Of a stretch of 64,000 bases of DNA, positions 8,704-16,031 are shown piece after piece. The notes under the pieces are model-generated. The model saw nothing but the letters and a program-made list of their open reading frames with translations, had not been told where the DNA came from and made no database searches. The translations under genes were made by a program, and so were the position numbers. The stretch is taken from assembly GCF_900104815.1 (NCBI RefSeq), contig NZ_FNTD01000004.1, positions 1,993,501 to 2,057,500 of the forward strand, given 5' to 3'. Numbering within the stretch: position 1 is the first letter of the stretch; the number at the start of each line of letters is the position of its first letter. This stretch comes from Streptomyces misionensis. Lineage in GTDB: Bacteria; Actinomycetota; Actinomycetes; Streptomycetales; Streptomycetaceae.

Positions 8704-10461
8704 TCAGGCGGCGGCGTGGCCGGCCCGGGCCCGCAGGAAGGACAGTGCCGTCCGGGCGGTGGCGTCGTTCTGCCGGAAGGCGGGTCCGCCGGTGCGCGGC
8801 CGGGTGAAGGCGCCGGGGGTGCGGGCGTCGGTGTAGGGGCCGAGCGCGAAGCGCCGGGGGTGCGGGCGCCCGGCGCCGTCGAGGACGCGGCCGTCGCGCG
8901 GGTCGACCCGGAGCAGCCCCTCGGGGGTCTCGGCGGCACCGTCGGCGTGCAGGGCGCGCAGCAGGGGGTCGCGGGCGCGGCCCACGGTGGGCGCGGGCAG
9001 CCGGGCCTCGACCAGGGCGCGGGCCGTGACGGAGTGTCCCGGCACGGTGGGACTGGCCGCCCGGAACGCCCCGTCCTCGGCGGTGACGGTCATGTCGGCG
9101 CCGAGGAAGCGCAGCAGGCCCGCCCGGGAGAGTGCGAGCATCTGCCGCAGCCGGGGGCCGGGCGGTCCGGACGCCAGGAAGCTGAAGAACCCGTGCCACC
9201 AGGGCCCGATGTCCCCGAGCCGCACCAGCTGCCCGTAGACGGACAGCAGCCCGAGGAAGACGCCCAGGTCCGCGCTGTGCGCGGGGTCGTGACGCCGTCT
9301 GAGGTCCGCCTCGACACGGGCGCGCAGGCCGTCCTGGAACTCCTCCGGCGAGGCGTACCGCACCCCGGCCAGCGGGTGGTCGAGCGCGGCGAGGTCGAGC
9401 CGGTCGGCCGGGTCGGGGACGGCGGTGGCGACGAGCGCGGCCAGCTCGGCGGGGTCGCCGGCGGCCGTGTACCCCTTCTCGAAGTCGGCCCAGGCGGTGG
9501 CCGTGCGCTCCGGGTGCGCGGTGAACAGCCGGTGGTAGTGGGCGAAGCCCAGCTCCTTCTCCACCAGCGGCCACACATCGCGCCGGAAGTCGAAGCCGTC
9601 CGGCCGGGCCAGCAGGGCGTCGGTCTCGGCGGGGCCGAGGAAGCGGGGCAGCGGGGGCCGGTCGCCGGTCCAGTCGTAGCCGATCTTCGAGTGGTACGGC
9701 ACCCCGCGCCGCGAGCCGACGTACAGCACCGGCTCGCGGCCCGAGGGGAGGTAGGTGTCGCCGTCGTACCGGCCGCCGCGGCCCTCGGTGAGCAGCACCA
9801 TGAGGTCCACGAAGGCCAGTCCGAAGCCCCGGACGAGCACCGGTTCGCCGGGCCGCAGCGCGGACAGGTCGGTGTCGGCGGTGAAGTCGGGCGGCAGGTG
9901 CGTCAGGCCGTGGGTGCGGGCGTGGGCGGCCAACCGGGCCTGTTCCGGGTCGAGTTCGGCGTCGAGGTGGCCGAGGGCGAGGACCACCAGATCGGCCTGG
10001 AGCGGGCGGGGCCGGCCCGCCAGCCAGACCTGCTGGCGCCCGTCGCGGGGGCCGCCGACGCGCAGGGCGCGGGTGGGGTGGTGGTGGACGGTGATGTCCG
10101 GGGGCAGCGCGGCCCGGGCCCGCTCGTACACCCAGCGCAGATAGCGGCCCTGGATCCGGCGGTCGGCGAAGGTGCGGCCGTCCAGTGCGGCCCACTCGTG
10201 CAGGGTGGGGCCCTCGCGCACCGGGCCGTCCATGCGCACCGTGTCGTCGGTGAACATGGTGACGTCCTCGGCGTGCGAGTTCATCCACAGCAGCGGCGAC
10301 TGCTCCTGCCGCCAGATGCGCCCGCCGCCCGGCGGGTGGGGGTCCACCAGATGGATGTCGAGGCCCGAACCGGCGTACAGCTCGGGGGCGTTGGCGGCGA
10401 TGCGTTCGAGGAGGCCGGTCCCCCGCGGACCGGCGCCCACGATCACCAGCTGGGGCCTCAT
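8704..10461 (-). CDS. FAD/NAD(P)-binding protein (NAD_binding_9 type)
   Basis: 585-aa flavoprotein of the family with an N-terminal Rossmann dinucleotide site (VIVGAGPRGTG at residues 6-16), a second partial nucleotide region around PVLVRGFGLAF, and a helical C-terminal half. Proteins of this kind occur with amino acid or sulfur uptake genes and are thought to oxidise an imported substrate; the exact reaction is not known. The start ATG overlaps the permease stop (ATGA), so the two are translationally coupled. It may supply or replace the reductase partner of the LLM oxidoreductase downstream, but with that gene damaged the pathway may be incomplete. Confidence 0.8.
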   Translation of the reverse strand: MRPQLVIVGAGPRGTGLLERIAANAPELYAGSGLDIHLVDPHPPGGGRIWRQEQSPLLWMNSHAEDVTMFTDDTVRMDGPVREGPTLHEWAALDGRTFADRRIQGRYLRWVYERARAALPPDITVHHHPTRALRVGGPRDGRQQVWLAGRPRPLQADLVVLALGHLDAELDPEQARLAAHARTHGLTHLPPDFTADTDLSALRPGEPVLVRGFGLAFVDLMVLLTEGRGGRYDGDTYLPSGREPVLYVGSRRGVPYHSKIGYDWTGDRPPLPRFLGPAETDALLARPDGFDFRRDVWPLVEKELGFAHYHRLFTAHPERTATAWADFEKGYTAAGDPAELAALVATAVPDPADRLDLAALDHPLAGVRYASPEEFQDGLRARVEADLRRRHDPAHSADLGVFLGLLSVYGQLVRLGDIGPWWHGFFSFLASGPPGPRLRQMLALSRAGLLRFLGADMTVTAEDGAFRAASPTVPGHSVTARALVEARLPAPTVGRARDPLLRALHADGAAETPEGLLRVDPRDGRVLDGAGRPHPRRFALGPYTDARTPGAFTRPRTGGPAFRQNDATARTALSFLRARAGHAAA

Positions 10462-11315
10462 CGGGCCTGCTCCGTGCCGCGGGCGTAGTGCTTCTCGACG
10501 TAGGTCTGGCCGATGCCGAGCAGGGTGGTGACGACCGCGTACCAGAGGGTGGCGACCATCAGCAGCGGGATCACCTGATAGGTGCGGTGGTAGATCAACT
10601 GGGCCGAGAACAGCAGGTCGTTGACCGCGATGACGCTGACGATCGAGGTGCCCTTGAGGGTGCCGATCAGCATGTTGCCGGCGGGCGGCACGATGGACCG
10701 CATCGCCTGGGGCAGCACGATCCGCCACCCGCGGCGCCACCGGCTCAGGCCGAGCGCCTGGGCGGCCTCGATCTGGTCCCGGCCGACGGAGAGGATGCCG
10801 CCGCGGACGACCTCGGCGGCGTAGGCGGCCTCGTGCAGGGTGAGCCCGATGACGGCGACCGCGACCGGGCTGAGCAGGTTGACCGTCTTCACGCCGAGCA
10901 CCTGCGGGTACAGCGCCCCGATGTTGAACCACAGCAGCAGCTGCACCAGCACCGGGATGGACCGGAACAGCCAGACGTAGCCCCAGCCGACCGCGCGCAG
11001 CACGGGGTTGGCGGACAGCCGGAAGGCGGCGAGCAGGGTGCCGAGGGCGAAGCCGAGGACCATCACCACGGCGGTCAGCCACAGCGTGAGCCACAGCCCG
11101 CGCAGCACCGAGCCGGTGGTGAAGTACGCGGCGACGACGTCCCACTGGAACGCCTGGTTGCGGACGACGGAGGTGACGGCGAGGGCGAGCAGGACGAGGA
11201 CGACGGCGGCGGCGGTCCACTGGCCGTAGCGGCGCTGGGGCACGATCCGGGGGACGTCCGCGGGCCCGGGTATCTCCGGGGCGGCGGGGGCTTGGGCGAG
11301 GGTGTCGGATGACAT
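10458..11315 (-). CDS. Polar amino acid-type ABC transporter permease
   Basis: 285-aa inner-membrane permease of the His/Glu/Gln/Arg family. A short polar N-terminus precedes about five or six membrane segments (for example AAAVVLVLLALAV, WLTAVVMVLGFALG). The cytoplasmic EAA loop that docks on the ATPase reads EAAQALGLSRWRRG...IVLPQA. It is the first gene of a minus-strand operon continuing into the FAD protein, the ATPase, the oxidoreductase and the DUF1684 pseudogene, and it is divergent from the substrate-binding lipoprotein at 11786. Confidence 0.9.
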   Translation of the reverse strand: MSSDTLAQAPAAPEIPGPADVPRIVPQRRYGQWTAAAVVLVLLALAVTSVVRNQAFQWDVVAAYFTTGSVLRGLWLTLWLTAVVMVLGFALGTLLAAFRLSANPVLRAVGWGYVWLFRSIPVLVQLLLWFNIGALYPQVLGVKTVNLLSPVAVAVIGLTLHEAAYAAEVVRGGILSVGRDQIEAAQALGLSRWRRGWRIVLPQAMRSIVPPAGNMLIGTLKGTSIVSVIAVNDLLFSAQLIYHRTYQVIPLLMVATLWYAVVTTLLGIGQTYVEKHYARGTEQAR

Positions 11316-11427
11316 GCGAAGGCTCCGTGACGCGATGGTCGAACGTCGGAACGGGTGATGCCTTCACACGGGGCGCGCCGCCGGGCGGCGCGGATACGGC
11401 CGAGCCCCTCAGCAGGGCCGTGCACCG

Positions 11428-11458
11428 AGAGTACGCAAGCGGTCGCCCGCACTGTCAA
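11428..11458 (-). promoter_or_regulatory. Candidate promoter of the uptake operon
   Basis: On the minus strand a perfect -35 hexamer TTGACA (11453-11458) is followed 19 bp later by TACTCT (11428-11433). The spacing is longer than ideal. It faces away from the leader-peptide promoter at 11495-11523. Confidence 0.35.
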
Positions 11459-11494
11459 GGGCGTCCACACTGTGAGCGCTACGTCTCAAGCCGG

Positions 11495-11523
11495 TTGACG
11501 CGGAACCGGATGCCTGTTCCACT
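11495..11523 (+). promoter_or_regulatory. Candidate promoter of the leader peptide and substrate-binding protein
   Basis: TTGACG (11495-11500) and TCCACT (11518-11523) are 17 bp apart. The -10 ends 6 bp before the ATG of the leader peptide, so the mRNA would start at or next to that ATG (leaderless). No ribosome site precedes the ATG, which fits. Confidence 0.45.
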
Positions 11524-11529
11524 TGCCCC

Positions 11530-11601
11530 ATGCATCCACAGCAGTGGCTGGTCACCCGCTCCCACATCGACTTCGGTCGCGTGTGGTCCTCCTCCTGTTG
11601 A
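11530..11601 (+). CDS. 23-aa Cys-ending leader peptide (SHID-x-x-RV motif)
   Basis: A 23-codon open frame starting MHPQQW and ending SHIDFGRVWSSSC lies about 185 bp upstream of the substrate-binding lipoprotein gene. It matches the pattern (H-I/V-D-x-x-R-V-x-S-x-x-C near the C-terminus) of short leader peptides that in Streptomyces and relatives precede sulfur-metabolism genes. The penultimate codon is Cys (TGT), directly before the stop, a good place to sense charged tRNA-Cys. It seems leaderless, since no ribosome site precedes it. A small hairpin follows 17 bp after the stop. The regulatory role (cysteine-responsive attenuation) is inferred from family resemblance and position. Confidence 0.65.
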   Translation: MHPQQWLVTRSHIDFGRVWSSSC

Positions 11602-11617
11602 GCTGACCCCCTGCGTG

Positions 11618-11636
11618 CGCCCGCGTCCGGCGGGCG
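11618..11636 (+). promoter_or_regulatory. Hairpin after the leader peptide (possible attenuator)
   Basis: CGCCCGC and GCGGGCG form a perfect 7-bp stem around a 5-nt loop (GTCCG), 17 bp downstream of the leader stop codon and about 150 bp before the next gene. Its position suits a ribosome-controlled attenuator. There is no U-tract, and stems of this size are frequent by chance at this GC content. Confidence 0.35.
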
Positions 11637-11671
11637 TCCTTCACGCTCTGCGCTTTCCTCACGCTTTTCTC

Positions 11672-11727
11672 CCGCGGTAGCCCGCCTTCACACGCGCCTT
11701 CTCCGCGGTAGCCCGCCTTCACACGCG
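11672..11727. repeat. Two 25-bp direct repeats, period 31
   Basis: The same 25 bases (starting CCGCGGTAGCCCG, ending CACACGCG) occur at 11672-11696 and 11703-11727, separated by 6 bp. They lie between the leader hairpin and the ribosome-binding region of the substrate-binding protein. They could be two operator copies or a recent tandem duplication. Confidence 0.8.
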
Positions 11728-11785
11728 TTCCTCCCCTCCCCTCGCGCTCTCGCACGCCCTTTTCCGCCTCAGGAGACCGCAGTCG

Positions 11786-12733
11786 ATGCGTACGCCGATT
11801 TATCGATATGTCATGCCCTTCGCCGCCATCACCTCGGCCGCCCTGTTCCTCACCGCCTGCGGTGCCGGCTCCGCCACCACGGGCGGGGCGGACGCCTCCG
11901 GGGTGGCGGCCAAGTCGGACGCGGTGCCGACCACCGACGTGGTGTCGGCCGAGAAGAAGGACCCGGCGGCGGCGAGGCTGCTGCCCGCGGGCACCACCCG
12001 CCTCACCGTCGCGATCAGCGTCGGCGGCACCCCGCCCGGCACCACCTATCTGTCCGACGGCAAGACGCTGACCGGCCAGGACGTCGACTTCACCAAGGCG
12101 GTCGCGAAGGTCCTCGGCATCGACCTGACGGTGGACCAGGCGAGTTTCGAGGCGATCCTGCCCGCCCTGGACAGCGGCAAGTACGACGTCGGCGCGAGCA
12201 ACTTCGGGGTCACCGACGAGCGCCGCAGGACCATCGACTTCGTCACCTACATCAACGACGGCCAGGGCTTCGCCACCCGCAAGGACAGCAAGCTGTCGAA
12301 GATCACCGATCTGCGGCAGCTGTGCGGGCTGAACGTGGCGACCGGCGCGGGGACGACGTTCGAGGCGACCCTGGAGGAGAACAAGCACCTGTGCACCGAC
12401 GCGGGCCAAAAGCCGTACCAGGTGCAGACGTACGCCGAGTCGAGCGCGATCTGGTCCTCGGTGCAGCAGGGCCGCAGCGACATCGTGATGTCCACGATCA
12501 ACGGCCTGCGCTATGCCGTCGCCCGGCAGCCGGGCCTGAAGTTCCTCAACGAGTTCCACCGCCTGGACGTCGGCTTCGCCTTCAAGAAGGGCACCGAGCT
12601 GGCGCCCGCCTTCCAGGCGGCGGTGAACCGGCTGATCGCCGACGGCACCTACGGCAGGATCCTGAAGAAGTGGGGCACGACCGGCTCGGCGATCGACCGG
12701 TCGCGGATCTCCCCGCCGGAGATCAAGAACTGA
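11786..12733 (+). CDS. Family 3 substrate-binding lipoprotein of an amino acid ABC transporter
   Basis: 315-aa extracytoplasmic receptor delivering substrate to the divergent permease/ATPase. The signal peptide ends in a lipobox LTAC with C25 as the lipidated residue. A Ser/Ala/Thr-rich linker follows, and the bilobed domain starts near TTRLTVAISV with typical motifs DVDFTKAVAKVLG and DVGASNFGVTDERR. The start ATG has AGGAG about 10 nt upstream. It is separated from the cluster's other genes by the leader peptide and repeats, so it is probably controlled independently. Substrate unknown; a sulfur compound is suggested by context. Confidence 0.9.
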   Translation: MRTPIYRYVMPFAAITSAALFLTACGAGSATTGGADASGVAAKSDAVPTTDVVSAEKKDPAAARLLPAGTTRLTVAISVGGTPPGTTYLSDGKTLTGQDVDFTKAVAKVLGIDLTVDQASFEAILPALDSGKYDVGASNFGVTDERRRTIDFVTYINDGQGFATRKDSKLSKITDLRQLCGLNVATGAGTTFEATLEENKHLCTDAGQKPYQVQTYAESSAIWSSVQQGRSDIVMSTINGLRYAVARQPGLKFLNEFHRLDVGFAFKKGTELAPAFQAAVNRLIADGTYGRILKKWGTTGSAIDRSRISPPEIKN

Positions 12734-12740
12734 GCACCGG

Positions 12741-13976
12741 TCAGCAGTCGCACCCGCAGTCGCCGTCGCAGCAGCTGCAGCAGTTGCCGCAGCACTCGCA
12801 GACGTCACAGCAGTCCTTGCAGTCGCCGCAGTCCACGTCCGAGCAGACGGAGCAGCAGCCCTCGCGCCGCTTGCGCGACCAGGGGCCCTCGAACTCGTCG
12901 GCGCAGCACGCCTTGCAGGTGCAGCACAGCCCGAGGGCGGCGGCGCAGCCGAGCCAGAAGCCCCGCTTGTCCGGGCCCTGCGGCGGCCCGCCGTCCGGGT
13001 CGCCCGGGGGCCGGCCCTGGGGGTTTCCGTACGGGTTCCCCTGGGGGCCCGGCTTCCCCGGCGCGTAGGGGCCCGTGGGCGGCGGACCGAAGGCGGCCTC
13101 GGGTGCGGCGTGGCCGCAGGACGTCGTGCCGAACGCCCGGTCGACCGATCGCGGCAGCTCGTGCACCAGCAGCAGGTGGGCCAGCTTCCCGTCGCTGAAC
13201 TCGGCGTCGCGCAGGGCGAGTCGGATGCCGTGCACGGCGTCGTCGGCGAGCCGCCGGGCCTCGTCGCGGGAGGTGCCGGTGGCGGTGAGCGGGTTCCAGG
13301 CGCCGGTGCGGGCGTCGGCCGCCTGGTCCTCCACCGCGTCCAGCAGGTGGGCGAGCCGCCCGAACAGCCGCCCGGCCTCCGCGAGCGGCACCGCGTTGCC
13401 GGGCCGGCCGGCCAGGTGCGCGGTGTGGGCGAAGGCGGCGGCGGTGGCCGTCTCGGTGGGCTCGGTGACCGTCAGGATCGGGGTGCCGGGCCCGGCCAGG
13501 GTCTCGATGCCGAGCTGCCGGTCGACGGCGGCCACCAGGACGCCGGTGTCGAAGCCGACGGCCGCCCCGCTGTGCGCTCCGGCCCGCCCCCAGCCCGCCG
13601 CGACCTTGCGGGCGGCGGCGGCCACGGGCCTGCGGGCCAGCAGCCCGTCCCGGTCGGCGACGTGGTCGCGGACCTTCGCCGCGGCCAGCACCAGGGAGAC
13701 GGCGGCGGCGAGCCGCGCGCCCTCGCCCTGGGCGACGGACGCCGTCCGCATCCCGCGCAGGGCGCAGGGCCCGGCGGTGCGCCGGCCGCCCTCCACGCGG
13801 CCGAGCTGAGCCTCCGTCAACACCGATATCAGCAGGCCGTCGTAGTTGGTGACGATCCGCGCCAGCTGTCCGTGGTCGCCGCGCAGCGCGAGGCAGAGCC
13901 CGCACAGGTGCGCCATCCACTCGTTCTTGAAGCGCTCCCCGAGCCGGTGCGCGCAGGGCCTGACTATTCCGAACAC
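12741..13976 (-). CDS. DUF5685-like protein with a cysteine-rich C-terminal tail
   Basis: 411-aa protein of unknown function common in Streptomyces. The N-terminal half keeps a conserved FGIVRPC start, a CGLC motif (WMAHLCGLCLALR) and a C at GPCALRGM, a probable thiol or metal site. A Gly/Pro-rich linker (PQGNPYGNPQ) joins it to a tail of about 70 residues holding 23 cysteines, mostly CC, CxC and CxxC units separated by acidic residues. The start is GTG at 13976 behind a GGGGGGA site; upstream in-frame codons lack such a site. The stop lies only 7 bp from the convergent lipoprotein gene. The tail suggests metal binding or dense disulfides, which is inference. Confidence 0.75.
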   Translation of the reverse strand: MFGIVRPCAHRLGERFKNEWMAHLCGLCLALRGDHGQLARIVTNYDGLLISVLTEAQLGRVEGGRRTAGPCALRGMRTASVAQGEGARLAAAVSLVLAAAKVRDHVADRDGLLARRPVAAAARKVAAGWGRAGAHSGAAVGFDTGVLVAAVDRQLGIETLAGPGTPILTVTEPTETATAAAFAHTAHLAGRPGNAVPLAEAGRLFGRLAHLLDAVEDQAADARTGAWNPLTATGTSRDEARRLADDAVHGIRLALRDAEFSDGKLAHLLLVHELPRSVDRAFGTTSCGHAAPEAAFGPPPTGPYAPGKPGPQGNPYGNPQGRPPGDPDGGPPQGPDKRGFWLGCAAALGLCCTCKACCADEFEGPWSRKRREGCCSVCSDVDCGDCKDCCDVCECCGNCCSCCDGDCGCDC

Positions 13977-14247
13977 CGCGATCCCCCCGAGTGTTGACCT
14001 TGGCGGCCGTCTCACCCGGACGCACCGCGTGTCACCCATCCGCCGCCGACCATCATATTTCACTCACAGTCAGCAGCCGTACGTGTCACAACCCTTGGGG
14101 GACAAGGTGTCTCGACGGATCGGCTGTGCACCAGTACCGTCACAAACCCCCCGCGCGGCGACTATCCACTTGGCGCGCTGTCAGCATCATGGATGACCAT
14201 AGGGGAAGGTGCGGAAGCACGAGAGACCGCTGTGAGAGGAGGCGTCC

Positions 14248-14685
14248 ATGGGATCGGTACGCAAGGCGAGTGCGTGGCTCGGCCTCGTCGACGACAACGA
14301 TGACGAGCGCTATTACGACGACGACTACTCCGAGGGCACCGCGTCCAGGGACGCCTGGGTGACCGACCCTCGGGTGCAGGTGGCCACGGACACGGCCCAG
14401 GAGAAGGGGCGCCGGATCGCCACGGTCACCCCGGACAGCTTCCGGGACGCCCGTGCCATCGGCGAGCTGTTCCGGGAGGGGGTCCCGGTCATCGTGAACC
14501 TGACCGGCATGGAGCCCGGCGACGCCAAGCGGGTCGTGGACTTCGCGGCGGGGCTGATCTTCGGCCTGCGCGGCTCCATCGACCGGGTCTCCAACCGGGT
14601 GTTCCTGCTGACCCCGGCCGACACGGAGATCATCAGCGGTGACGCGTCCGCGCACCGCTCGGACGGCTTCTTCAACCAGAGCTGA
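14248..14685 (+). CDS. sflA: SepF-like cell division protein (SflA type)
   Basis: 145-aa SepF-family protein acting on the inner face of the membrane with FtsZ. An N-terminal amphipathic stretch ([11 protein letters not shown]) and acidic linker ([12 protein letters not shown]) lead to the SepF core: [44 protein letters not shown] and NRVFLLTP. Streptomyces carry one SepF in the division cluster plus two paralogues; the neighbourhood (next to an acyl-CoA dehydrogenase and away from ftsZ) fits SflA (SCO1749 in S. coelicolor). The shorter acidic linker also distinguishes it from SepF. GAGGAGG precedes the ATG. Confidence 0.8.
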   Translation: MGSVRKASAWLGLVDDNDDERYYDDDYSEGTASRDAWVTDPRVQVATDTAQEKGRRIATVTPDSFRDARAIGELFREGVPVIVNLTGMEPGDAKRVVDFAAGLIFGLRGSIDRVSNRVFLLTPADTEIISGDASAHRSDGFFNQS

Positions 14686-14709
14686 GGCGGGGCCCTCACC
14701 GGCCCCGCC
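14686..14709. terminator. Bidirectional terminator between sflA and the acyl-CoA dehydrogenase
   Basis: GGCGGGGCC / GGCCCCGCC form a perfect 9-bp stem with a 6-nt loop between two convergent stop codons. Confidence 0.65.
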
Positions 14710-14721
14710 CCGCCCGGGGGC

Positions 14722-15912
14722 TCACCGGAACGCGTCGATCCCGGTGAGCGCCTTGCCCAGCACCAGCTGGTGCATCTCGACGGTGCCCTCGTAGGTGAGC
14801 ACCGACTCGAGGTTGGTCGCGTGCCGCATCACCGGGTATTCGAGCGAGATCCCGTTGGCGCCGAGGATCGTGCGCGCCGTACGGCAGATCTCGATGGCCT
14901 CGCGGACGTTGTTCAGCTTGCCGAAGCTGACCTGCTCGGGCCGCAGGCGGCCGGCGTCCATCCGCCGCCCCAGATGGTGGGCGAGCAGGATTCCCTTGTG
15001 CAGTTCCACCGCCATGTCGGCCAGCTTGGCCTGGGTCAGCTGGAAGCCGCCGATGGGCCGCCCGAACTGCTCGCGGGTCTTCGCGTACTCCACGGCCGCC
15101 TCGAAGCTGCTGCGCGCGGCGCCCATCGCGCCCCAGACGATGCCGTAGCGGGCGTGCGACAGACAGCTCAGCGGGCCGCGCAGCCCGACCACCTCCGGCA
15201 GCACCGCGGAGGCGGGCAACCGCACGTCGTCCAGGACGAGTTCACTGGTGACGGAGGCACGCAGGGACCACTTGTGCTTGATCTCGGGCGCGGAGAAGCC
15301 GGGCGTGTCGGTCGGTACGACGAAGCCGCGGATGCCCTCCTCGGTCCCCGCCCAGACGACGGCCACCCCGGCGACCGAGCCGTTGGTGATCCACATCTTG
15401 CGGCCGTTGAGCACCCAGTCGGCGCCGTCGCGCTTGGCGTGGGTGCGCATGGAGGCGGGGTCGGAACCGTGGTCCGGCTCGGTCAGGCCGAAGCAGCCGA
15501 TCACCTCGCCGGCGGCCATCCGCGGCAGCCACTCGCGCTTCTGCTCCTCGCTGCCGAAGCGGTGGATCGCGTACATGGCGAGGGAACCCTGCACGGAGAC
15601 CAGCGAGCGGATGCCGGAGTCGGCCGCCTCCAGCTCCAGGCAGGCGAGACCGTACTGCACGGCCGTGGCACCCGCGCAGCCGTACCCGGTCAGGGACATG
15701 CCGAGGGCGCCGAGGCCGCCGAGTTCCCGGGCGAGTTCCCGGATCCGCGGCAGCTCGCCCTTCTCGTACCAGTCGGCGACGTACGGCAGGACGCGGTCGG
15801 CCGCCCAGCCGCGGACGGTGTCCCTGATCGCCAGGTCCTCCGGGTCCAGCAGGTCGTCGATCCCGAGCGGATCGGCGGCGTCGAACGGGGGCAGCTTCGC
15901 GGACGCGGACAT
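14722..15912 (-). CDS. Acyl-CoA dehydrogenase, glutaryl-CoA dehydrogenase-like
   Basis: 396-aa FAD enzyme that oxidises an acyl-CoA at C2-C3, probably glutaryl-CoA (lysine/tryptophan catabolism) with decarboxylation to crotonyl-CoA. It carries the flavin region CFGLTEPDHGSDPA, the substrate region DSGIRSLVSVQGSLAM and the terminal YEGTVEMHQLVLG...GIDAF, which is characteristic of glutaryl-CoA dehydrogenases, with E375 as catalytic base. ATG at 15912 lies 6 nt after GGAGGG. It appears monocistronic. Other short-chain acyl-CoA dehydrogenases are the alternative, as substrate specificity is not proven by sequence alone. Confidence 0.85.
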   Translation of the reverse strand: MSASAKLPPFDAADPLGIDDLLDPEDLAIRDTVRGWAADRVLPYVADWYEKGELPRIRELARELGGLGALGMSLTGYGCAGATAVQYGLACLELEAADSGIRSLVSVQGSLAMYAIHRFGSEEQKREWLPRMAAGEVIGCFGLTEPDHGSDPASMRTHAKRDGADWVLNGRKMWITNGSVAGVAVVWAGTEEGIRGFVVPTDTPGFSAPEIKHKWSLRASVTSELVLDDVRLPASAVLPEVVGLRGPLSCLSHARYGIVWGAMGAARSSFEAAVEYAKTREQFGRPIGGFQLTQAKLADMAVELHKGILLAHHLGRRMDAGRLRPEQVSFGKLNNVREAIEICRTARTILGANGISLEYPVMRHATNLESVLTYEGTVEMHQLVLGKALTGIDAFR

Positions 15913-16031
15913 GGAACACCCTCCGGGACAGTCAGGCACACTGCGGCACACGGCGACACCTGAAAACTAGCAGCGCTAGTTATGGTGGCGCAGCCGACGT
16001 TACGGCGCAGTGTCCCGTACGTCCAGAGGGG

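Noticed and set aside
8689..10488. 599-codon plus-strand frame opposite the FAD/NAD(P) protein
   Set aside because: Antisense frame with low-complexity product; the minus strand has a Rossmann motif and operon overlaps.
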